Positions 1 to 8,721 of a stretch of DNA of 64,000 nt are shown one piece after another; positions within the stretch are counted from its first letter, which is position 1, and every line of letters starts with the position of its first letter. The notes beneath the pieces are model-generated. The model was not told the DNA's origin, did no database searches, and saw nothing but the letters and a program-made list of their open reading frames with translations. The stretch is taken from contig CM041092.1 in assembly GCA_023079485.1 (NCBI GenBank), forward strand, positions 2,179,127 to 2,243,126, written 5' to 3'. This DNA is from Archilochus colubris. Its lineage: Eukaryota > Chordata > Aves > Apodiformes > Trochilidae. A program made the translations under genes and the position numbers.

Positions 1-2264
1 ACAGAGCAAATCACATGCCTGTACTAGCAAGGCTATAGTGTAAAGAACAGGTTGGACAGATGTGCCAAATCTCAACCATTTTAAACCTTGCAAATCTGTA
101 AATACAGTTCTTTTTCAGCAAAGTCAGCCCTGGGAGATGGTGTTTGAGCCCACACTACACCTGTACTACAAAACCTTTCTGATTTCATCCAGGCTTCCCC
201 CAGGGCAGTACAGCAGGGACAGCATCCTGGGGTCTGTTTTGTGTCTCTAAATCCTCAGCTACCCTGGGGCTTCAAACACCTTTCCTGAGATGCACCCTTA
301 GCTAAAGCCCGGGCTAAAAAAAGGCCTTGAGGCACTGGAGCAATTGAGACATCAGAAATGAATATGCTGATCTGCCTCCCACCCCCACAAGTGTCTCTCT
401 TAAAAACACAGCAAATCGATCACAGCACTACTGCCATGAATAAAAGCTGCTTAATTACTTGGCAAATATTTAACGACTGTCATCCATCCAAGAAAGAGGG
501 TTTACATACTACTACCACAAAAATTTAAAATAAAAAAAAATAAATATGTGAAAAGCAACCACAGAAAAGGTTGAGTGAAACTGCCACTGCATGGCAATAA
601 TCTAAACAAACTATTAATACTACATTTCATAATCCTGCCTGGCTGATGTGGCTAGCACTATCCTTATATATCACTTCCATGAACACTTCATTTTGAAACC
701 ATTGCATAACATATCAAATACAGAAAATAAACCTCATTCTTCCAGAGAAGCAACGTTTGAGTACAACACTAAAGCAGTTTTACTGAAGTATAAATCTAAC
801 CTTCTTCAAGACCAGCTAAGCAACTTGCTTGAACTCTTACAGCAATTTTTTCATTAGCAAGTTTATTGAAAACATCACTTAGCAAAGTAACATCAGCATC
901 TTGAAAAAACAAGCCCCGATTTATAGGCAGTAAGTGTTAAGCATTGCAAGGGAGACTTTTAAAAACTCCCCAAGATTGCTTCATTAGTACCACACTTGTT
1001 TCTCTTAAATTCACCCCCAGATTCCAGCAGAAATTCCCTCTTTGGGAAGTGTGGGGAGTTCTGATCCACGCCAAAAAAAAACAGAGGGAAACAGCAAAAA
1101 GAAAAAATAAATACCCACGAGGGGAAGGCAGAGGGGATTCAGCTTTTAATATCCAGAAGTGGGGAAAAACCAATGGGAAAGGCATGGAGCCTCCTCTGAC
1201 AGCTGTAACCTCGGCAAAGCCAATCCACAGGCACAGAGGTTTGGCTGAGGCGGGGACAGGGATTCATTGAGGAAATTCTGGAGGGTGCACTTACTATCGG
1301 GTCTGCCTGGAAGCAGGGACACAGCAGGAGATCCCGGAGCCTCCTGACACCCCAACAGCTCAGGAGTTCTGAGACCAGCAAAAGAAATCCCAACATTTAA
1401 ACCAGAGCAGGGCTGAGCATCTTCGAAGTGATGCTTGTCAAAAAAAAAAAAAAAATAAATAAACAACACAAAATCTCGTGTTTACTTAGTGGGCAAAAGG
1501 TTTTTTCCCCCCTTCTCTGACACTAAAAGCAGCAGCATCACCACACCAGTGCTTCCAGACGGGAATTTTGTGTAAATATTCCATTTTTATCATTCGCTGG
1601 GTTATTAGGAAATCACCTAAAAGCTGAAAAGCCTAAATACGTCCAGGCGATGCCGCTGACATTAGGTGCAGACAGCACAGCACAAAACGCCTCTTTTAGG
1701 AAAAAAGAAAAAAATTTTAAAAATTAAATAATAATAATAAAAATAATAACAAAAAGTAGGGAGCGGGACGCGTGGCAACTACCGAGAATTCCTCCCGTAG
1801 CAGGTACGAGCTCTAGAAACCCAAACTGCTCGCTGTCCCCCTGCAGCCCCGGGCGGTTCGGTCCCCGCGATCCCCATCCTGGTCCCGGTCCCGGTCCTCA
1901 GGAGAGCGGCAGCGGCCCAGGCACGCTACGCCAACTGCGGCCGCAGCGCTCGCTCCCTCATTCAGAGACGCAGCTTGCGCCTTCCTCCTTCTTACGCTAG
2001 CGTAAAGGCCTCCCCCCCCCCCCCCAACCACCACTAATCAAAACACTCGCGAGTCGGGACGCAAAGAAGATGGCGGAGCAGGGCCCGCTTACGGCGTCGG
2101 ACAGCAGTTTACGCTGCGCTCTTTGCGCAGGGCCCCATAAGAACCGTGCAGCGCTGCGGTGGGGAGCGTGCGTAGTGCGCTTGGTGAATGCCGATGGCCT
2201 ATTTCCCGTGAGGGGAGGGGGGTGTCTGATAAACAATGGTGCCCCCCCTGCGCGGCTCCCTTAC
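1..2264 (-). other. EPC2: EPC2 intron 1, promoter-proximal part
   Basis: This is the beginning of the first EPC2 intron, starting at the GTAAGG splice donor immediately left of 2265 (minus strand); the rest lies outside the window. Positions 1-1750 are AT-rich with short A runs (for example 1441-1455) and an AAT-rich stretch near 1726-1755, and I see no exon or known repeat there. From about 1770 the sequence becomes CpG-rich and belongs to the promoter island. Short open frames here have no recognisable protein content. Confidence 0.8.
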
Positions 2265-2417
2265 CGATTCCTCCTCTTTCTCCATCCCCGTGGGCATCTG
2301 CGGCACAGCCCGGTTGATGGAGACGCAGTCGTTGAGGTCGGGCATGTCCTTGCCGCGGTAGATGGGCAGCGGTTTGGCGGCGTCTAGCGCCCGGGCTCGG
2401 AAGGAGAGTTTGCTCAT
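2265..2417 (-). CDS. EPC2: Enhancer of polycomb homolog 2, first coding exon (partial gene)
   Basis: The 51 codons begin with ATG at 2417 and read MSKLSFRARALDAAKPLPIY onward, ending ...MEKEEES. I recognise this as the N-terminus of EPC2, where the conserved EPL1-type domain starts. The exon ends in phase 0 at 2265 and is followed by a GTAAGG donor; in the known vertebrate protein the next residues (EHHLQ...) come from exon 2, which is to the left of this window. EPC2 belongs to the Enhancer-of-polycomb family, scaffolding subunits of NuA4/TIP60-type histone acetyltransferase complexes in the nucleus. EPC1 has a very similar N-terminus, but the residues here fit EPC2, and the neighbouring MBD5 gene in tandem agrees with the vertebrate MBD5-EPC2 synteny. 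The 5'UTR extends right into the CpG island. The remainder of the protein is not in the window. Confidence 0.95.
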
Positions 2418-2442
2418 TGTCTCCCCCTCACAATAACACCCC

Positions 2443-2464
2443 GGGGCCGGGCGGGCGGGGGGGG
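2443..2464 (+). other. G-quadruplex-type motif next to the EPC2 start codon
   Basis: Four runs of at least three guanines (2443-2446, 2449-2451, 2453-2455, 2457-2464) are separated by one- or two-base loops. This meets the usual G3+N1-7 pattern with very short loops. It lies about 26 bp upstream of the EPC2 ATG. The G-rich strand is the plus strand, so the EPC2 transcript would carry the C-rich complement. Confidence 0.6.
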
Positions 2465-2702
2465 CCTTCAGTGCGGCCTCGCCGCCGCCTCCCAGCCGCT
2501 CCCGTACCCGTCCCGCACCACCATGGAGGGTCCCGCCGCCCCGGAACAGCTCTCCGCGGGGCCGCCCGTAGCTCACAGCGCACGCCCCGCAGCCCTAGAT
2601 CCGCGCCGGGCTCGCTCGATCCGCTCCCTGCGCCATGGCAAACATGGCGGACATTAACCAAAGCGGCCAGCGATCCCGACAGCCAACGCGAGAGTTCGGG
2701 CC

Positions 2703-2846
2703 GGGAGGGAGGGGGGGGAAAGGGAGGAGGAGGAGGAGGAGAAGGAGGAGGAAAAAAATAAAAAAAAAAAAAAAAAAAAGAGGAGGAGGAGGAAAAGAGG
2801 AGGAGGAAAAGAGGAGGAGGAGGAGCAGGGGGGAGAGGGAAGAGGG
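2703..2846 (+). repeat. GGA-rich polypurine tract with an A-run, EPC2 5' flank
   Basis: About 144 bp are almost entirely purine on the plus strand, interrupted by one T at 2759 and one C at 2826. It combines (GGA)n-like blocks with a run of 19 or more A residues around 2760-2779. It sits 290-430 bp upstream of the EPC2 start codon, so it is in the promoter or the 5' leader. Open frames translated through it are low-complexity artefacts (poly-Arg/Lys or poly-Ser/Phe/Pro). Confidence 0.85.
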
Positions 2847-3097
2847 TGCGGTGCGCGCGCAACCGAGGGCGGGAGGCTGAGGGGGCGGCGGGGCTGAGGG
2901 GCTGCGCTGTGAGGGGGAGCGGGACGGTGCCCGCTGAGGCGGGGAGGAATGAGTCGGGGTGGGGATGAGGATGAGGGAGGCTCCGGTGTCCCTACCACCC
3001 CCGTTTGTCTCTCACACAAACACACAGCCGGGAAGGCCGAAGTCTGTGACGGGAGAAAGCGGCGCCGGGGCGGCTGTGTCGGGGAAGGAGCCGTGAC

Positions 3098-3125
3098 GGG
3101 GAGGGAGGGATGGAGGGAGGGAGGG
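3098..3125 (+). other. G-quadruplex-type motif in the CpG island
   Basis: Five runs of three or more G separated mostly by single A residues (around 3098-3101, 3103-3105, 3107-3109, 3115-3121 and 3123-3125) make a strong candidate quadruplex on the plus strand, upstream of the EPC2 first exon. Confidence 0.55.
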
Positions 3126-6100
3126 CCCTGAGGGGACTGCGCGGCGGGAAGCGGCCCCGGGTCCCTCTCCTCAGGGCCGGCGGAGTGCCCTGGGTGTTCG
3201 CTTTTCTTGGTTGGGAGGTCAAAACCAAAACAAAAACCGAACCGCAACGATTTAATTGCTTGTTGCAAAGGGGGAAGAAACTCGGAGCTGCTCAAAGAGT
3301 GACGGGCCTGTGTTTACACACAAAACTGGAGCGTGTTGCTGCGCCTGTCGCATCGCTGTGTGCCCATCGCATCTAAAACTCCTTTTTTTTTAATTAAAAA
3401 AGGCCAAACAACCGAAGCAAACAAAAAAACCAACTTGACCGTGTAGGTTCAGTCTCTGAGTTGCTGCTCAGTTCCCTGTGGCATTTGCTGCTGAGAGGGT
3501 TCGGTGTAAGAAATACAACTACTGTTTATAAACACGTGCTTGACAAAATGAAAAATAAAGAATTGTGTTGGCTACAGAGAGAGATAAGGAAGAGAAAACA
3601 AGTGCAGTGATACAAGAGGGGATAAATAAGTGATAACATTATGTGGGAAAGAGACCTGGAAGTTTTGTTAGTTACTCCTATGAAATCATCAGGTTAATAA
3701 ATTTATATGAACAAATGAAGCTTTCATTATCAGGAAAGCATCAGAGAACAAAACCCTGACAGGCTGCACTTGCTTGTAATTCCCTTCAAATATTTTTTTA
3801 TCCATAAAGTCAATTCCTGACTGTTATTAGAGTTAGCAGACAACTCCTGTTGTGTAATTTCTATCCTAGAATTGATAGTTCAGCACCGTTTTAGAAGTGG
3901 CCAAGCTTCCAACACCCAAAATCAGGTTGATACCCCCAAACTGATTGACAATTGATTGGTGGTAGCAGCAGGCAGTTGCCTTTTCCCAAAGGGTAATTCT
4001 TCTGAAGTTAATTACTCTGAGTAATTTTTCTTTCTGAGGACAATACACCTTCAGGCAGCTACTTAAACCTGTGCAGCCTACAAGGGGCAGGAATTCCAGG
4101 CTCGGTAAATAAAATCCATTTTCAGCTTGTGTTTCATGAATTTTTCCCTCTAGATGCCACCCCACAGATTCTGCCATGGCCCTGCTGAACAGTGCTCTGT
4201 TGAAAACACTGGGTTGGCTGCACGGAGCAGGTGGATCCTCCTGAAGTGCCTCCTCAAGTAATTAAAAAACCAGAAGGATTTTCCTCTTTCTGCCTCCCTT
4301 CTAGCAAGAAAGAACATTTTACACACTGCTGTAAGTTGGTTGATGTTGGTTTTGGTGGGGTTTTTTTTGCTTTTTTTCATTTAGCACAACTGAACAATAG
4401 ATAATAATAACCTTTTCCCTATGTGGGCATGTTCTGTTCTTTTTCACTGCCTAAACCAAGAAAAAAAAAAGAAAAAAAGAACAAAAAGGCAACATACTTA
4501 CCCTCCAGGTGGCTCTTAGTCCTAAAGTCATCCCATTATTTTATTTCTACAGGCAAAGCAATTTTTTTTTAAATGATGCCCTGTAGGATTCTGAGTGTTT
4601 TTATGTAGTCAAAAAAGCACAGAGTTAAACATAGCTAGAACTAAAGTTTCAACTTATATTAACTTAGCTTTAAATCAGGCCCATGCGTCTTCTCAGTACA
4701 TACTCTGATCTCCTCATCTTGTAAAGTATTACAGGTTTTCTGAAGAATTTCTGCTGCAAAAAAATGATGAGCTGTACTTGACCTAGCAATGAAATAACTT
4801 CTGATCCACAAATCAAGGCAACAATGTCTCAAAGGGAATTATTTGTTCAGTAGTTGAAGAAGTCTGACTTGTCTTCCTATTTTCTGTCAGATAATGCAAT
4901 TCAATATCCATGCTTGCAAGCTGGTAAAACCAAAAATACCCCAAAATCTATCTTGAACACATAAATCAATGATAACATTAGAGTTTTATAGGCTTGGGTG
5001 CTTTATCATGTCCTTGTTTTTGGTTCTCTATAGTGACATGGAACACAAGGAACACTTGTTCTCATTGTAGCTGCCTACAGCCTGGGTCATTTTCAACTTA
5101 TTGCAAGTTCCTATGTCTTTTTTTTTTTTTTTCTGATAATAATAAACATCTTCCTTATTTTACACCAAGCAGAAGCATCACTTATGAAGGATTATATCAA
5201 GAAATCTCAGTGTACATTATCACCACATGAAATGCCATGAGTATGTAATAGCTCTTTATTTTGTGTGATTCCTTATAAGTACAAAAAGTGTTTAATTTTT
5301 TTTTTTAAGCATGCATAGTATAAAAACAAAGCTTCCAGAAGTGCAGAATGACCTCTGAAAAGGCCTGGAGTCATTCAAGCTTGTGGAGTGTTGGAAACCT
5401 TAATTAATTGCATGGTGTTAAAAAGATAACCAGAATTGTAGGGTGCTAATGAGTTGTAAACACACCCAAAATACCCACCCAGCTAGGAAGTGTCTGGAAG
5501 GATTGTCTGTGTGTCCTGCAGTGTGTTAGGAGATGCAATTAGGAAAGTGATGCTGATGAATCTATGCTAACAAACCTTCCTCTGGTGCAGGCATTGTGCA
5601 CCTCAGGTCCCTGCCTCAGCAGCAGCCTCATTGTGGGGTGTTTTGATCTGATGTTTAAGCAAAGCCTCACTGGAAGGGACCCTAAAAGTAGCCAGGAGGC
5701 TGGCTTAGTAACTCCAGCACCAGGGAAAGTGCTGAGCTTTCCAGGAGGGATATGAATGGACTAGGGGAGTCTTTTTAAAGGTTATGAAGTCCTTCTTTCT
5801 CCCCGTGTCTGAGAACTCCTATTGAAGTGAAAGGAACCTCTGTCCTATTCATTTCAAAGGGAGTTTTGTCAGGAGAAAGAGCTTGATCAAAGTAGCTACT
5901 AAGCATGCTTAGTGGCTAATGTTTGGAGTTAAATGTATCAGCTGTTCCAAACCATTTCTATTTCAAATTATTCAGAGGGTTTAGGGGACTGGTGGCCCAT
6001 ACATTTTCCTCTTTAAGGTCACCAAAACTTATCAGCCTTAGCCTGAAATCTGCTATGGAATAGCTTCTCAGGGGATTTAAAGCTCTGAATGAAAATTGTA

Positions 6101-6319
6101 AGAGTTGAAAACCAAGTAAAAATCTCAAGCCCAGCAGCAACAGCCACCACAGAAAACTATATAAAAAGGCAGCTCTAAAAGAGCTGATTGCCCAAATTGG
6201 GGCAGGAAGGCAAGATGATGAGAGGTGCTTGAGCTAGGAAGCAGCAGGAAGCTCCTCCTGATTTAAGATTTTAAACCAAAACTGCCATGTCAAGAAACAC
6301 TCTTAAAATGCAGAGGGAA

Positions 6320-6480
6320 TGTCCTGGTTTGGGCCAGAATAAAGGTGATTTTCTGTCTTGTACTTTTGCTTTTAGCTAAGTCTCTTGTAAGTAGTTGCAC
6401 TTGCTGAAATTAACAGCAAGTTTCTCAGACAGTGTGTGCTTCTAGGACTGATAACACTTGTCCTGGCCCAAACCAGGACA
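6320..6480. mobile_element. 161-bp element with perfect 18-bp terminal inverted repeats
   Basis: The left end TGTCCTGGTTTGGGCCAG (6320-6337) and the right end CTGGCCCAAACCAGGACA (6463-6480) are perfect reverse complements. The element is flanked by a direct 5-bp duplication GGGAA (6315-6319 and 6481-6485), the footprint expected of an insertion. It starts with TG and ends with CA, and the duplication is 5 bp, so a short or deleted solo LTR of an endogenous retrovirus fits. The long perfect inverted ends would also suit a MITE-like DNA transposon. The interior has a small hairpin around 6398-6420 (ACTTGCTG and CAGCAAGT arms) and no coding capacity. Orientation cannot be assigned. Confidence 0.7.
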
Positions 6481-8094
6481 GGGAAGTGTGCTTCATGTCT
6501 GAAGGTGTTGGTGTTGGGTACACTGGGAGGGTCACCAGCTCCCCCAGAAGAACCTGGTGCAGCTGTTTGTTACTGCACAAAATCTTGGATTCTGAGCCAA
6601 GGAATAAATCCATTCTTGATTTGAACACAACTCAACAAGTCATTTACCAGCAGTGCAGTTATGACACCAGGTGAATTTGTTATACCCCATAAACCCACAA
6701 GTTTGTAGGATAAACTGTGTCCTGATGCCATGGTGTGACACAGCCTGCACACACCAGCCCAGCAGGTACCTGCCACTGAGGTGCCAAAAGCCATTGCAGG
6801 TGCTCAGAAAGACCTTCAGTTTTACCTTGAGGGCTAAAATGTGATGCAGAGGTGCCTGCCTGTGGATGTTCATCTTTCTCACAGAATATTGACACTGAAA
6901 TCATGTAGAACAGCAAGTAAAACCAGGACCCACCTGTAGGAGTGCAGATCCTACAGAGGAATCTGGGGGTGATTTTTTTAAAGCAGGCATTTTGAACATG
7001 ATTGAGATCAGTTGGTGCTGAAAACAGGGGGAGGAACTCCTGGTTCTTTTAATCTTTGACAGGAGATTCCAGGGTGGCATCCTCTGTGTCACTCTGTGAG
7101 CAGTGAAAGTGTCAAGTGGGATCCTGCTAAGGTTTGGTTACTGACAGCTGGGGGTGGGAGAGTGTCCAGGGGCTTCAAAGTCACAGCTCCCATATGTCAC
7201 TAAGTGGAATATATGCATATTAACAGAAGGGGATTATGGCCAACAGCATAAACAACCCCCTTTCTGCACAGGAGGAAATCTCAGCATAAATTTTTATTAT
7301 TGCTCTTCAGACAAACAAACCCACTTTCCTATTGTCTCCCCTCTCCCCCTCAAAAAAAAGAAACCCTTTGCCCTAAACAAAACCAGATGATGTGGGTTCA
7401 TCCCTTCCTGGTCATTCTACAGAGTGCTGCAGCTTCCACTGCTGGCACAGGACTAAATGGGGAAATGTTGGGCATTCATTTGTTTTACCACCAGGAAAAA
7501 GGTAACTTTACAGTAAAGAGGAAAAGCAGGGTTATAGCTGGACCTAGAAAACCTCTGGTAAAATTGGTGCATATTAAGGATTGTATTTATATCATTACAT
7601 TTCAGGGGGAAAAACACATCAGGCCTTAAAAAGAGATTTACTCAACATTTAGAAAAACCTAGCAGAGCAAAACCATGAAAACCAAGTTTACAATATATAA
7701 AAATTTAGTTTGAAGTCTCATAGCAAAGCTGATGCAGAGTTACCTCTTCCAACCTGCTGCTGATCAATGCTCCTTGAACTCTCTTGCTACACTGACAACT
7801 GTATCTTGATAAATGCACACACCTGCTCCCAGGAAAGCCACACATTTGTACCAGCTCTTGCTTCCTCAAGAACATCACTGGGAGCTGTGCTCAGCTGAGC
7901 AATTTCTTGTTATCTGAGTGACTAAAGATCCAGCATTGCTCCCTGAAATTCTCCTGGGGGGAGAAGCTCACCTCTGAACACATGCAACTGCTTTTGGTTC
8001 ACAGTCAGACTCTTCAGGGAAGGAGGAGCAGAGTGTTTGCAGTTGAGTTGGACCTCACAACCTCATACCCATTGCCAGGTCCTGTCCTGAAAAG

Positions 8095-8170
8095 CTCAAG
8101 GATTGGAACTCAAATGTCAGGTTGGAAGGGACCTCAAGGATCATCTGGTCCAACCAGCTCAGTGCTGGGA
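8095..8170 (-). mobile_element. CR1 retroposon 3'-end fragment
   Basis: The plus strand reads GGTTGGAAGGGACCTCAAGG followed by ATCATCTGGTCCAACC. This is the reverse complement of the conserved avian CR1 3' tail, so the element is inserted on the minus strand. Only the last several tens of bases are recognisable; the boundaries are approximate. Confidence 0.75.
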
Positions 8171-8263
8171 GAAAGCTAATGAAGGAGAGGGAAGGTTGGC
8201 ACATGGACAGATCTACAGGGTGTGTAACACCCCTCAGAGCTTTTGTTTCCCATTGGATTGATT

Positions 8264-8304
8264 TTGAGAGGGTATTTTCACATCTTGAGAGGGTATTTTC
8301 ACAC
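8264..8304. repeat. Two-copy 21-bp tandem duplication
   Basis: A unit beginning TTGAGAGGGTATTTTCACA occurs at 8264-8284 and again at 8285-8304, nearly identical. It is a simple local duplication with no further context. Confidence 0.9.
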
Positions 8305-8657
8305 AGCTGAGTCTAACTCCATGCTCCTTTAAGACTGAACTTGAAGCTGGATGTGCAGAGCCTCCTCCTTGTGTCCTGGACTCAGGTTTGGAGCAGAGAC
8401 AGAGCACAGCAGCTCACAACATTTTGCTGAACTTCACTACAGGAAAAAAAAAAAGGAAGGAAAGGGTTTAAAGTGGGAACTGAACTGTGGGCTTGGGGTA
8501 GAGCAGAGAGGGTAAGGGACAGTGGTGGGAGTGAGGGGAAGGTGATGCCTTCAAGGTCTGAGTCTTCACATTGCCTTGGAAGCAGAGGAATGCAGGTGAT
8601 GGGTAACAGAGGCTGAGGTTTGTGGAACTACAGTGAGGATGTGTGGCCAAGTAGGAC

Positions 8658-8721
8658 CAGGGAAACCTTGGATCAGGGAAGCCTTGGAACAGGGAAGCCT
8701 TGGAACAGGGAAGCCTTGACA
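8658..8721. repeat. Four-copy 16-bp minisatellite
   Basis: The unit CAGGGAAGCCTTGGAA is repeated four times (8658-8673, 8674-8689, 8690-8705, 8706-8721). The two middle copies are identical and the outer ones differ at a few bases. Open frames on both strands run through it, but their content is just the repeat. Confidence 0.9.

Larger units (their letters stand above)
1780..3330 (-). promoter_or_regulatory. EPC2: CpG-island promoter of EPC2
   Basis: The GC content and density of CG dinucleotides rise sharply here compared with the AT-rich flanks, and the island surrounds the first coding exon of EPC2. Promoter-type motifs visible in it are an AAGATGGCGG (YY1-like) site at 2068-2077, a palindromic ACTCGCGAGT at 2046-2055, a second ACATGGCGG at 2642-2650 and CG-alternating sequence near 2847-2860. 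There is a 14-C run at 2012-2025 and G-run clusters at 2443-2464 and 3098-3125. No TATA box is obvious, as is usual for CpG-island genes. The transcription start cannot be placed from sequence alone. It should lie to the right of the start codon at 2417, probably within 2450-2750. The island limits are estimated by eye. Confidence 0.85.

Noticed and set aside
2070..2387. Plus-strand frame of 105 codons starting in the ATGGCGGAGC motif, antisense to EPC2 exon 1
   Set aside because: No recognisable domain, it overlaps a confident EPC2 exon on the other strand, and open frames are common in GC-rich islands. An antisense RNA is possible, a protein is not supported.
2428..3295. Long minus- and plus-strand frames rich in Pro/Ser/Phe or Arg/Lys around 2.4-3.3 kb
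   Set aside because: They are translations of the polypurine tract and CpG island, with low-complexity content only.
8658..8721. Possible CRISPR-like direct repeat array
   Set aside because: The units are contiguous with no spacers and the genome is avian; it is a minisatellite.
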